From: Pseudobowmanella zhangzhouensis
GTDB taxonomy: Bacteria > Pseudomonadota > Gammaproteobacteria > Enterobacterales > Alteromonadaceae
Length of the DNA stretch: 64,000 nucleotides
NCBI RefSeq assembly: GCF_042662685.1
Contig: NZ_JBHSYO010000006.1
Coordinates: 248,001-312,000 of the forward strand
Reading direction: 5' to 3'
Part shown: positions 50,468-60,800 of the stretch, piece by piece
Layout of the letters: the number at the start of each line of letters is the position of its first letter
Numbering within the stretch: position 1 is the stretch's first letter
Position numbers and translations under genes: made by a program
The notes under the pieces: generated by a model
Seen by the model: only the letters and a program-made list of their open reading frames with translations
What the model was told of the DNA's origin: nothing
Databases searched by the model: none

Positions 50468-53203
50468 ATGAAGAAAATATTGCTTGTTGCTGTACCCACA
50501 TTGCTCATCGGCTGCACCCAGCCATCGCCCCAGGAACACTTAAATAAAGCGCAGCAATACGCCGCGAACAAAGAAACTGCGGCCGCAGTAATCGAATTAA
50601 AAAATGCAATACAACAAAACCCCGAATATGCGGAAGCAAGATTTCTTTTAGGCAAGCTCTATATGGAGCAGAAGGATTACCCTAGTGCGGAAAAGGAATT
50701 TTCCCGCGTACTTGAGCTCGGTTATAAAACTGAAGAAGCCTTACCGCTATTAACGGAAGCGCTAAGTTACTCAGGCTCTGACGTGGCCATCGCCAATTTG
50801 GATTTCTCCAAGTACAGCGTGCCTTCACAGGAAGCCGTTAAACTCGATTATTTACAGTTAAAGTCGTTACTACGCCTGGATAAAGTCGATGAAGCACAAA
50901 CGCTTTTTGAAAAAATCGCCGCTTACAATGTCGACTCCATCTACAAATCGTTAGCGCAAGCATATCAATTGGCCATGGATCAGAAGTTAGAAGATGCATT
51001 GGTATTAGTCGACAATGCACTTACGACTGCTCCAGGAAATGAATACGCGTTGCAGCAGCAGGCAATTCTGCTTATTCAACTAGACCGCAAAGAAGAAGCA
51101 ATCGCTGCTTATCAGAAACTATTAGACTACAACCCTGACAACCTGGAAGTAAAATTTGTCCTGACAAAAATGTTGGTGGAAGCTAATAAGCTGGATAGAG
51201 CAGAGAAACTGGTAGACGAGCTATTAACGGTCAATAACGAACATGGTCTCCTGAATTACTATAAGTCGTATATTCTGTTCTCGCAGAAATCATTTGATGA
51301 GGCTATGTCTCATATTGAAAAAGCGTTACATACCAATACCTCATCGACGCTATACCATCTGCTTGCTGGTTACATCAATTACGCGCAAAAAGATTTCAAA
51401 AATGCGCAGGAACATTTCTCTCTGATTGCATCTAACCTGCCCAATGGACATCCAGCGTTAAAATTGATGGCCGCCACTGAATTAAAAGCAGGAAATGTAG
51501 CTGCCGCTAGCGATGCGCTGACGCGCATAAGCAATCCGAGTGATGGCGACCTTGAACTTTTTGCATTAACCAGCTTTGAACTAATCAAAGATGGTCATCT
51601 TGAAAAAGCAAAAGAGTTGATCAGTCAATCCGAGAGTGTGGCGGGTAATCCCAGTGATTTAGAGCGCCTGGGTATTCTGAAGTTATCAGTTAACGATCTT
51701 GCAGGTATCGATACGCTTGAAGAAGCTATTGAGAAGGACCCTACGCTTCAAACTGCCAAGTTAACATTAGCGACGGCTTACCTCAAAACACAGCAATACG
51801 ATAAAGCTATGTCATTGGCTCAAGATTGGAGAGCAATGGATGCTAACGATAGCCGTCCTTTACTCATTGAAAGTTTAGTTGCAAAAGCTCAGAACGATTT
51901 CAATCAGGCACTGGCAAAACTTGATGAAGCCAGAAAGATTGATCAAGCCAATCCGGCAATCAACGTATTGCAGGCAGAAATTAGTGAGCAACAAGGTAAT
52001 ACAGACGCCGCGTTAGCTACTTTGACTAGCACGATGGATGCCTACCCGACTTACTTCCCAGCAATTAGCCGTTTTATTGGTATCAAAATGAAGACGGGAG
52101 AATTGACCGATGCAATTCAAACCGTGTCAAAGATACAGAAGGCAAATCCAGACAATCAATATTTGCGCTTACTAACCGCAACAACCCTGACCATGAATCA
52201 GCAATTCAAAGAGGTAATCTCATTGTTAGAAGCTGATAAGTCAGAGAATAAGCCTGAATTACTGCAACGCTTATTGGGTAATGCGTACATGAAAAATGGC
52301 AATATCCAGAAAGCTGGTGAGCTATATGAACAGTGGTATCTGCAGCAACCTGACAACGAATTCGCCATGTCTGGCAAGCTGACCATCATGCAAATGAAAG
52401 GTAATTTTAGCGATGCACTGGATTTATTGAATCATTACGCAGCACAAGTAGGCGAAAGTCAGTACACACACCTCATGCGGTCCGCCCTTAGCTTCCGCAC
52501 GAATAAAATCGACCGCGCGTTAGCTGAATTGGCTTTATTGAGTGAAAAAAATCTAAACACTCCGGTTGGGCATAGCTTGCAAGCCCAGGCTGCTTTCGTA
52601 AACAAGGACTTCGAAAAGGCCTTAAACGAAGGAAAAATCGCCTATCAGACACAGCCTGACCCATTGCATACAAGAATTATCATGGCGAGTCTGGAACGTC
52701 TGGGCAAAGCTGATGAGTCTGAACAGTTCTTACAGAACCATCTGAAGCAATTTCCTAATGACCAATCCGCGTTACTCCTTAGCGCAGAACGATCAATCGC
52801 AAACTCCACGGATGAAGCGATTACAAAATATGAAAATATTGTAAAAGCGAATCCTAAAAATGCCGTCGCACTGAATAACCTCGCTTATCTATACAAGGAA
52901 CAAAAGCAATTAGATAAAGCACTTGGATTGGCAGAAAAAGCAGTTGAACTGGTACCTAACAGTCCGGAGATCTTGGATACATACGGTGAGATCCTGCTGC
53001 TCAAAGGCAATGCGAAACAAGCCGTTGAGGTGCTGGAAAAAAGCGCATCTTCGCCTTCCGCCAGTGAAACAGTCAAACTCCACTATCTGCAAGCACTGGT
53101 GTCAAATGGACAGACGGATATGGCTAAGCGCAAAATCAAGCAATATCAGTTTGTCACACCGGCAATTGTCGAGCAGATAAAAGCGCTCGAGCAAAAACTC
53201 TAA
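50468..53203 (+). CDS. prsT: PrsT-like TPR-repeat lipoprotein (PEP-CTERM/XrtA type)
   Basis: 911 residues, the usual size of PrsT. Lipobox near residue 15 (LLIGCTQP). The rest is a superhelix of ~25 TPR-like repeats, e.g. KETAAAVIELKNAIQQNPEYAEARFLLGKLYMEQKDYPSAEKEF, GDLELFALTSFELIKDGHLEKAKEL and AVALNNLAYLYKEQKQLDKALGLAEKAVELVPNSPEILDTYGEILL. In exosortase systems this gene co-occurs with extracellular polysaccharide and PEP-CTERM sorting genes, none of which is in this window. AGGA before the ATG supports the start. Base composition looks more AT-rich than the neighbours, possibly a sign of separate origin. Confidence 0.85.
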   Translation: MKKILLVAVPTLLIGCTQPSPQEHLNKAQQYAANKETAAAVIELKNAIQQNPEYAEARFLLGKLYMEQKDYPSAEKEFSRVLELGYKTEEALPLLTEALSYSGSDVAIANLDFSKYSVPSQEAVKLDYLQLKSLLRLDKVDEAQTLFEKIAAYNVDSIYKSLAQAYQLAMDQKLEDALVLVDNALTTAPGNEYALQQQAILLIQLDRKEEAIAAYQKLLDYNPDNLEVKFVLTKMLVEANKLDRAEKLVDELLTVNNEHGLLNYYKSYILFSQKSFDEAMSHIEKALHTNTSSTLYHLLAGYINYAQKDFKNAQEHFSLIASNLPNGHPALKLMAATELKAGNVAAASDALTRISNPSDGDLELFALTSFELIKDGHLEKAKELISQSESVAGNPSDLERLGILKLSVNDLAGIDTLEEAIEKDPTLQTAKLTLATAYLKTQQYDKAMSLAQDWRAMDANDSRPLLIESLVAKAQNDFNQALAKLDEARKIDQANPAINVLQAEISEQQGNTDAALATLTSTMDAYPTYFPAISRFIGIKMKTGELTDAIQTVSKIQKANPDNQYLRLLTATTLTMNQQFKEVISLLEADKSENKPELLQRLLGNAYMKNGNIQKAGELYEQWYLQQPDNEFAMSGKLTIMQMKGNFSDALDLLNHYAAQVGESQYTHLMRSALSFRTNKIDRALAELALLSEKNLNTPVGHSLQAQAAFVNKDFEKALNEGKIAYQTQPDPLHTRIIMASLERLGKADESEQFLQNHLKQFPNDQSALLLSAERSIANSTDEAITKYENIVKANPKNAVALNNLAYLYKEQKQLDKALGLAEKAVELVPNSPEILDTYGEILLLKGNAKQAVEVLEKSASSPSASETVKLHYLQALVSNGQTDMAKRKIKQYQFVTPAIVEQIKALEQKL

Positions 53204-53208
53204 ACACT

Positions 53209-53236
53209 AAAAAAGCAGCCGATTGGCTGCTTTTTT
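53209..53236. terminator. Bidirectional intrinsic terminator
   Basis: AAAAAAGCAGCC-GATT-GGCTGCTTTTTT, between the convergent prsT-like gene and the nucleoside hydrolase. Confidence 0.92.
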
Positions 53237-53246
53237 GTTTGATGCG

Positions 53247-54188
53247 TTATCCCGCAAAGGTATCGATATATAACTGGGTCAACGCGGCTTTATCTACGCC
53301 CAGTGCGACCTTGGAGTATGGACCGCTATCCCACGGCGGACGGAAGCCTTTATCTTTGTGGCAAAACGCGGTTTGTCCGCGGGTCAGTTCGTCAGTACTG
53401 ACCACCATCTTGCCCAATTTGATATCGAACAATTCCGGTGCAACCAAATAGGCCAATGGTGTGGCATCATGGAAACAGCAGGCTCGGTCTTCGGTATCCT
53501 GCGAATAGAAATCCATATAGAACTGCGACGTTTCATCAATAAACTTGCCAAGCTTGGCATTGCCGTCGGTGAGTTTATCCAAAAACGCCTGATTGAAACG
53601 CAGGTTATTGGTGATATCCAGGCCAAACATCACGGTATCCCAGGAAGCTTCGAATACCATCTTGGCCGCGTGGGCATCATTCCAGATATTCGCCTCGGCA
53701 ACCGGTGTAATATTACCCGGCACGGTGGCAGCACCGCCCATGATCACCACCTGTTTAACTTTATCCACAATGCTGGGATCCAGTTGCAGTGCAATAGCCA
53801 GATTCGTGAGTGGGCCAATCGCGGCGATCACCAGTTCACCCGGATACTGATTAGCCATATCAACGATAAACTGGGCAGAATGACGCGGGTCTAACTGACC
53901 TTTCGGCTCCATCGCCGCGACCGTGCCAAAGCCTTCTTCGCCGTGCACAAACTTGGCATAACCCGGTTTAGGGTGCAGGAACGGACCTGCCGCACCTTTG
54001 CACACAGGGATATTCTGGTTGGCCATTTCCGCCAGCACCAGTGCGTTACGCGCAGTTTTTTCCACTTCCACATTGCCAAACACGCTGGTTAAGCCGATCA
54101 CATCAATTTGCGGATGCAGGAAGGCGAAAAAGATCGCCATGGTATCGTCGATACCCGGATCGGTATCGATTATGACTTTATGCTTCAT
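53247..54188 (-). CDS. Inosine-uridine preferring nucleoside hydrolase
   Basis: 313 residues. It cleaves N-glycosidic bonds of ribonucleosides to ribose and base with Ca2+. The N-terminal calcium-binding motif VIIDTDPGIDDTMAI (Asp8, Asp10, Asp14, Asp15) is diagnostic, and the later VVIMGGAATVPGNITPVAEANIWNDAHAAKMVF contains further ligands. Non-specific purine/pyrimidine members are common; substrate not resolved. Its start overlaps the end of the ribokinase gene (4 bases), forming a ribose-salvage operon: hydrolase yields ribose, which the kinase phosphorylates. Confidence 0.93.
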   Translation of the reverse strand: MKHKVIIDTDPGIDDTMAIFFAFLHPQIDVIGLTSVFGNVEVEKTARNALVLAEMANQNIPVCKGAAGPFLHPKPGYAKFVHGEEGFGTVAAMEPKGQLDPRHSAQFIVDMANQYPGELVIAAIGPLTNLAIALQLDPSIVDKVKQVVIMGGAATVPGNITPVAEANIWNDAHAAKMVFEASWDTVMFGLDITNNLRFNQAFLDKLTDGNAKLGKFIDETSQFYMDFYSQDTEDRACCFHDATPLAYLVAPELFDIKLGKMVVSTDELTRGQTAFCHKDKGFRPPWDSGPYSKVALGVDKAALTQLYIDTFAG

Positions 54189-55081
54189 TCAGTTACCTCT
54201 GCTAAAAAATCGTCTACCTCATCCAGTGAAGGAATAGACGTGCTCGCACCGGCTTTTTGCACAGAAAGTGCGGCCGCGGCGCAAGCTTGTTGAATGGCAT
54301 CCTGCTCCGATTCATTTCTGCTCAGAGCTGCCAGGAAAAATCCAATAAAGGTATCGCCGGCTGCGGTAGTATCCACCACCTCAGTCTCAAACGCCGATAC
54401 CTGTAATATACCTTTGTCACAAATCAGTAACGCACCGTCACCGCCTAGGGTGAGCACAACCATGGCGTGGGCCCAATTGGCAGCGAAGTAATCCACCTGT
54501 TGTTCCAGATCGCGCAAGCCAGTGATGGCTTCAGCTTCGGTTTGATTCACCACCAGTAAGTCCACATCGGCCGGATTGACCTGCTTTTCGATGCCGCAGG
54601 CCGGAGCCGGGTTATAGGCTGTTTTCAAGCCCTGTTTGCGGGCATATGCCAGAGCTTGTGGCACCTGACTGGTCTCATTTTGGGTCAGGAACCAATCTTC
54701 GTTACCGGCACCTTGCAGCGCGGCTTCAATATCGCCCATTTCAATTACCTGATTGGCACCACCGAACAGCACGATGGCATTTTCGCCTTCAGGAATCACC
54801 TGAATAATGGCATGGCCAGATGGCGTCGTGCCTTTGCGCAGACATTCGCAATCGACACCTGTTTGCTGGATCTGTTGCCAGAAATCCTCATCTGCCGTGT
54901 GCATCTGTCCGATGTGTTTCACGCTCGCGCCAGCCTTGGCCAGTGCCAGTGATTGATTTGCGCCTTTACCGCCAAGCACTCTGGCGTAATCCAGAGAGGC
55001 CAGCGTCTCGCCAGGGCGCACAAAGTGGGGTACCTGATAGACGTGATCGATGTTTACCGATCCAAGGTTAAAAATCGCCAT
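54185..55081 (-). CDS. rbsK: Ribokinase (PfkB family)
   Basis: 298 residues. It phosphorylates ribose to ribose-5-phosphate with ATP. Signature 1 is VLGGKGANQSLALAKAGASVKHIGQMHTADED (near residues 35-65) and signature 2 is VVDTTAAGDTFIGFFLAAL (about 235-253), with the catalytic Asp in the TAAGDTF motif. No Rbs transporter is nearby. The downstream hydrolase gene overlaps it. Other PfkB sugar or nucleoside kinases cannot be excluded. The 185-base gap upstream contains the terminator of parC, so this operon has its own promoter. Confidence 0.9.
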   Translation of the reverse strand: MAIFNLGSVNIDHVYQVPHFVRPGETLASLDYARVLGGKGANQSLALAKAGASVKHIGQMHTADEDFWQQIQQTGVDCECLRKGTTPSGHAIIQVIPEGENAIVLFGGANQVIEMGDIEAALQGAGNEDWFLTQNETSQVPQALAYARKQGLKTAYNPAPACGIEKQVNPADVDLLVVNQTEAEAITGLRDLEQQVDYFAANWAHAMVVLTLGGDGALLICDKGILQVSAFETEVVDTTAAGDTFIGFFLAALSRNESEQDAIQQACAAAALSVQKAGASTSIPSLDEVDDFLAEVTE

Positions 55082-55203
55082 ATTTTTTTGTTCTCAATAA
55101 TAGCAAGCCGGTCAGTTTAGCAAATTTAGCTGCCAAACCAGAAGCCTTGATTGCACAGATTCTAGTCACACCCTGCAAAGGCTCAAGTTATCTGTGCCAA
55201 TAA

Positions 55204-55230
55204 AAAAGTCCGCTGATTTAGCGGACTTTT
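55204..55230 (-). terminator. Intrinsic terminator after parC
   Basis: AAAAGTCCGC-TGATTTA-GCGGACTTTT, 38 bases past the parC stop on the minus strand. The sequence works in both directions but no plus-strand gene ends here. Confidence 0.88.
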
Positions 55231-55267
55231 TAGTTAACTGTCAGGCTAATTCAATCGTGTTACCACG

Positions 55268-57556
55268 TTATTCGGTGGACTCTAACGGATCCGGCGAACC
55301 GGCCGGTTTATCCACCTCGACACTGTCAACACGCTGCAAGCCGCGAGGTAGTTTATTGCCTCGGCGACCCCGTTCGCCCTTAAAGTGCTCCAGATCAGCC
55401 GCACTCAGTGACATCGCGCGCTTACCTGAAATCACTTTAATCGCTGCGCCATCCGGCACAACGGTTAAGGTTTTCACATATTCTTCACGTGACTTGGCGC
55501 GCGCCGATGGAATACTGATGATCTTATTGCCCTTACCTTTGCCCAGTGATGGCAAATCTTTTAGCGGGAACATCAGCATCCGACCTTCAGTCGAGATCGC
55601 CAGACACCAGTCGGTATCCAGATTTTGCACCGGCTGTGGGTGCAACACTTTGGCAGCAGTGGGTAAACTCAGATAGGCTTTACCTTTACGGTTTTTGCTC
55701 ACCATATCTTCAAACTTACCAACGAAACCGTAGCCGGCATCCGATGCGACCAGATACAACTGTTCATCCTTGCCCATCAACACATGGTCAAAGGTTTCTC
55801 CTCCGACAATATCAAAACGGCCGGTCAGCGGTTCACCCTGACTGCGCGCACTGGGCAGACCATGGGCATCACAACTAAACGCACGCCCTGAGGAGTCGAG
55901 GAATACCGCCTGCTGATTGCTGCGTCCTTTGGCACTGGCTAAGTACGCATCCCCGGCCTTGTAGCTTAACCCCGCGGCGTCCACATCATGGCCTTTAGCA
56001 CAACGCACCCAGCCTTTTTGCGAGACCACCACAGTGACCGCTTCCGACGGTACCAGTTCTTTCTCTGACAAGGCTCTGGCTTCGCCACGCTCTACTAGGG
56101 GTGAACGACGATCATCCCCATACTTCTCGGCATCAGCGAGGATTTCCTTTTTAATCAGGGTTTTCAGACGCTGGTCGGAGCCGAGTAATAATTGTAATTT
56201 GTCACGCTCTTCTGCCAACTCATCCTGCTCTGCGCGGATTTTTTGCTCTTCCAGTTTGGCCAAATGACGTAACTTCAATTCGAGAATGGCTTCGGCCTGA
56301 CGATCGCTCAGCCCAAAGACTTTCATCAGCTCCTGCTTCGGCTCGTCTTCGTAACGGATGATGCGGATCACCTCGTCAATATTCAGGAAGGCGATCATTA
56401 AACCTTCGAGAATATGCAGACGAGCCAGCACTTTATCCAAACGATATTGCAGACGACGGGTCACCGTATCTTTACGGAAAACCAGCCATTCGGTCAGGAT
56501 GGTACGCAGATCTTTAACCTGTGGACGACCATCCAGGCCAATCATATTCAGGTTAACCCGGAAGTTTTTCTCCAGATCCGTGGTAGCAAACAGGTGTTGC
56601 ATTAACTGTTCAACATCCACCCGGTTCGAGCGCGGCGTAATCACCAGGCGAGTCGGGTTTTCATGGTCTGACTCATCACGCAGGTCACTGACCATTGGGA
56701 GCTTCTTGGCCTGCATCTGCGCGGCAATTTGCTCCATGATCTTTGCACCGGAAGCCTGATGTGGCAGCGCCGTGATAACTATCTCACCCTGCTCTTCGGC
56801 AAACACCGCACGCATCTTGATCGAGCCGCGGCCAGTCTCATACAGTTTTTGAATATCCGCTTTCGGGGTAATAATTTCCGCTTCGGTCGGATAATCCGGG
56901 CCTTGCACCAACTGCAGAATATCGCTCAGTTCAGCTTTACTGTTATCCAACAACATGGCACAGGCATTAGCAAGTTCACGCACATTGTGGGGTGGAATAT
57001 CGGTCGCCATCCCCACCGCAATGCCCGTTACCCCGTTGAGCAGAATATGCGGCAAACGGGCTGGCAGCACTTTTGGCTCTTCCAGCGTGCCATCAAAATT
57101 CGGCACCCAATCGGCAGTCCCCTGTCCCAACTCACTAAGCAGGACTTCACTGAAACGGGACAAACGCGCTTCGGTATATCGCATTGCCGCGAAGGATTTA
57201 GGATCATCCGGGGCGCCCCAGTTACCTTGCCCGTCTACCAGTGGGTAACGGTAGGAGAATGGCTGCGCCATCAATACCATGGCTTCGTAACAGGCGGAGT
57301 CGCCATGCGGGTGAAATTTACCCAACACGTCACCGACGGTACGGGCAGATTTTTTGTATTTGGCATTCGCCGACAGGCCCAAATCGGACATGGCGTAGAC
57401 AATACGACGCTGAACTGGCTTTAATCCGTCTCCGATGTGCGGCAAGGCACGATCCATAATGACGTACATGGAATAATTCAGATAGGCATCTTCGGTAAAG
57501 CGGCTTAACGCCAGCTGCTCGGTGCCATCTGCATTAATTACAATATCCTGACTCAT
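55268..57556 (-). CDS. parC: DNA topoisomerase IV subunit A
   Basis: 762 residues. With ParE it decatenates chromosomes. The breakage-reunion domain shows the active-site Tyr in AAMRYTEARLS (Tyr127) and the quinolone-resistance region HPHGDSACYEAM, where Ser87 and Glu91 (E. coli Ser80/Glu84) are wild-type, so no common resistance change is present here. Other blocks: SANAKYKKSARTVGDVLG and a C-terminal beta-pinwheel domain. Length fits ParC (752 in E. coli), not GyrA. parE is not adjacent on either side. Confidence 0.96.
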   Translation of the reverse strand: MSQDIVINADGTEQLALSRFTEDAYLNYSMYVIMDRALPHIGDGLKPVQRRIVYAMSDLGLSANAKYKKSARTVGDVLGKFHPHGDSACYEAMVLMAQPFSYRYPLVDGQGNWGAPDDPKSFAAMRYTEARLSRFSEVLLSELGQGTADWVPNFDGTLEEPKVLPARLPHILLNGVTGIAVGMATDIPPHNVRELANACAMLLDNSKAELSDILQLVQGPDYPTEAEIITPKADIQKLYETGRGSIKMRAVFAEEQGEIVITALPHQASGAKIMEQIAAQMQAKKLPMVSDLRDESDHENPTRLVITPRSNRVDVEQLMQHLFATTDLEKNFRVNLNMIGLDGRPQVKDLRTILTEWLVFRKDTVTRRLQYRLDKVLARLHILEGLMIAFLNIDEVIRIIRYEDEPKQELMKVFGLSDRQAEAILELKLRHLAKLEEQKIRAEQDELAEERDKLQLLLGSDQRLKTLIKKEILADAEKYGDDRRSPLVERGEARALSEKELVPSEAVTVVVSQKGWVRCAKGHDVDAAGLSYKAGDAYLASAKGRSNQQAVFLDSSGRAFSCDAHGLPSARSQGEPLTGRFDIVGGETFDHVLMGKDEQLYLVASDAGYGFVGKFEDMVSKNRKGKAYLSLPTAAKVLHPQPVQNLDTDWCLAISTEGRMLMFPLKDLPSLGKGKGNKIISIPSARAKSREEYVKTLTVVPDGAAIKVISGKRAMSLSAADLEHFKGERGRRGNKLPRGLQRVDSVEVDKPAGSPDPLESTE

Positions 57557-57625
57557 AGGCTCTTTTTATTTATCGTTCGACTGTCTCTGCCGGGGAAGTT
57601 ATCCCACAAAAAGCAGGGCAAATGG

Positions 57626-57637
57626 AGTAGCGCTACT
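57626..57637. promoter_or_regulatory. 12-bp palindrome in the parC / kinase gap
   Basis: AGTAGCGCTACT is perfectly self-complementary. A second perfect palindrome, AGTCATGACT (57650-57659), lies 12 bases further on. Both lie between divergent parC and the hybrid kinase gene. Confidence 0.35.
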
Positions 57638-57754
57638 TTCGCATGATTTAGTCATGACTGTACAGCATCAGTAAAGAGCTCATTACATCAATTCGGCTCT
57701 GTTTTATTTGCCTATCTGTCTGTTTTGCGGCCAAAAGTGATTTTATCTGCCTAT

Positions 57755-57783
57755 TTAATTGCGACGCGCAAATTGGTTATAGT
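57755..57783 (+). promoter_or_regulatory. Putative promoter of the hybrid kinase
   Basis: TTAATT (57755-57760), 17-bp spacer, TATAGT (57778-57783), predicting a start at about 57790, shortly before the gene. Confidence 0.4.
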
Positions 57784-57811
57784 AAGCAGATTATGCAAAA
57801 TGAGTGCTGAT

Positions 57812-60800
57812 ATGTCGCTGGTAAGGCTACTGAGCCTGTTGTTGATTTGCCTGGTGTTACCGGTCGTTGCGCAGCAAACGCGCTACGATCTGAGTAATTT
57901 GCCCATGCGCTTCGACGTCAACAGCGAACAGGCCAGCGTACAACTCACCAACCTCGATGACACCCTGCGCGTCAATCGGCAGGTTCTGGTTTATCACGAG
58001 CCTGGCCAGAATCCCGTGGATATCACGGACATTATTAGTCAGCGCGATGCATTTAGTTACCCCATCGGCAACGACAGTAATTTTGGTTTCAGTGACCGTG
58101 CTATCTGGCTGCGATTGACTCTGAGTAATTTTACTCAACAACCGGATTGGGTTCTGAATATTCCATTTGCGCAGCTGGAAAAAGTCGACTTTTATCTGGT
58201 TCAAAACGACGCCGTCATTACCCATCAAACTCAGGGCAAAACCGGCCAACAAGCGTTTCGCTATCCCGCCTTTGCCTTTGCGCTGGACAACCCCAGCTTG
58301 CATGATGTGTATCTGCGTATTGAAAGCCGCCGCAACGCGCGTATCGTGCCATTGGATCTGCAAAACGACAGCAGTTGGTTTACTGCCACCCTGACCGATA
58401 CCATTTTATGGGGAGCATTTTACGGCGCCTTAATGATGCTGGCGGTGTACAACATCACCCTTTACCGTGGTACCCAGGAAAGCGCTAGCTTCGCCTATGT
58501 ATGGTATATGGCGAGCGTTATCGTATGGGAGCTGGTGTGGGGTGGCCACTTGCTGCAACTGGCGAATAACAGCGTAACCCGCTGGTTGAGTGACCACAGC
58601 GATATACTGTTCAATCTGGTTGGCATCACTGCCGCCTGGTTTACCTTGCGCTTCCTCAATACGCCCAAAACGGCACCGCGCAGCCACTTTGCTATCAAGG
58701 TTATTCTGGTAAGTCAGTGCTTACTGATAGTCTTTTCTTTGGCGGCAATTTTACCCACAGGTACGCAACAGAATCTGGTCTATCTGGTTAATATATTGGG
58801 TATTTTGGCCTATCTGCTCGCCGGCTTTGAAAGTTATTCCGCCAATTATCTGCCCGCCCGTTACTTTATTTTCGCCTGGAGCATTCTGCTGACGATGGCG
58901 CTGATTGGCCTGTTTAGCCTGATTGGGGTCATGCCATCAAATGCGTTTACCACCTATTGTTTTCAGATTGGCGTGGTCATTGAAGCGGCGCTGTTCTCCA
59001 TTGCCATCGTCGATAAGTACCGCTTCGAAATGGAAAATGAAATTACCCAGATCACTGATGATATGCGTAACAATCTGGAGCTGATTGAAGAACAAAACGC
59101 CCACCTGGATATTGCCCGCAAAGACGCCGTGCGCGCCAGCGAGGTGAAATCGCAGTTTCTGGCCAATGTCAGCCATGAGATCCGCACGCCACTCAATGCG
59201 ATACTGGGCTTCAGCCGTGAATTGCAATCAGCCGATATTGGCCGTGAGAAACGTGAACACGCGCAGATTATTAATGCCGCCGCTAACAACCTGTTAGGTA
59301 TCATCAATGACGTGCTGGATTTTTCCAAAATCGAAGCCGGCAAAATCAATATTAACAGCGAACCCTTTTCTCCTGAGCAGATGCTTGAGGAGGTCATTGG
59401 CCTGATGAGCAAAACGGCCCATGACAAAGGTCTGCAATTTATTTATCAACCGGTACTATTACCTGCCAAGCTGATTGGCGATGCTTCCCGCATCCGCCAA
59501 ATCCTGACCAACCTGATCGGCAATGCCATAAAATTCACGCCACAAGGCCATATAAAACTGACTGTTAATGGCGAGTATCGTGAGGGCAGCTACTGGCTGA
59601 GTTTTGCCGTACAGGATACCGGTATCGGTATCAGCAGTAATCAGCAAACTGTGCTGTTTAAAGCCTTTAGTCAGGTGGATGACGCTATGAACCGCCAGTT
59701 CCAGGGCACCGGTTTGGGACTGGTAATCAGCCGGCAGCTCGCCCGATTGATGAATGGCGACATCACCCTCGAAAGTGAAATGGGCAAAGGTAGTACGTTC
59801 ACTGCCACAGTGCGAACCCAACTACTTAACAGCCAAACCGGCCAGATGCTCAGTCCCCAATGGGCTAATTCACGCATTCGTCTGATTGAACCGTATGCGC
59901 CAGCCAACCATGCCCTGCGCGCATTGTTTGCGCAAATTGGTGCGACGCTGCTGGAGCCTGACTCAACCGAAAATGCTGACTTCCTGTTCTACAGCACCGA
60001 AAAACCGCTGAATGACGAGCAATTGGCTGAAGTGGAACACGCCGCAGCCAAACATAAAATTTTGCTGCGCCCAAGCTGCCTGAGTCTGCAACAACATCCC
60101 GCCATGCGTGCCCATTTTGAGAGTTGTATGGAGAAACCCGTGTTGTACTCTCGCCTCGATGGACTGTTGCATAGCCATGAACACACTCAGCAGGATCAAT
60201 ATCAGCTGCAACTGGCCGCCCTGCCGCAAATCCGGGTTCTGGCCGTGGATGATATGGAATTAAACCTGCGCCTGATCAGCACCTGGCTGAAAGACACACC
60301 TGTGCAGCTATCGACCTGTTTGAGTGGAAAAGATGCGGTCAGTCGCTGTGACATGGAAGAATTCGACCTGATCCTGATGGATGTGCAAATGCCACATATG
60401 GATGGCGTGCAAGCCTCTAAACGCATCCGTCAGACGGACCTAAACAGCGGGACGCCCATTATCGCGGTAACCGCCCACGCCATGAAGGATGAACAGGACA
60501 GACTGTTATCCTCAGGTATGGATGATTACCTGCCAAAACCGCTGGAACTGGAAGATCTGGTGGATGTCATTCACCGCTGGTGCAGCCCGCCAGAATCCAA
60601 ACAATCCGACGCGGTTGACTGGCAAAAAGCTTTGCAGGCCAGTAATCACAATGAGCAAATTGCTGCCGAGATGTTACGTGACTTCCTGCTTCAACTACCG
60701 GCGATGCAACGGGAAATTGTCGAACTGGCCCACCAGCACCAGTATCAGGCGTTACAGCAAGCTGTACACAGGTTGCATGGTGTGTGCTGCTACACCGGCG

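Noticed and set aside
56729..57424. A 231-codon plus-strand frame opposite parC
   Set aside because: It is antisense to the active-site region of ParC, where conservation is explained by the topoisomerase.
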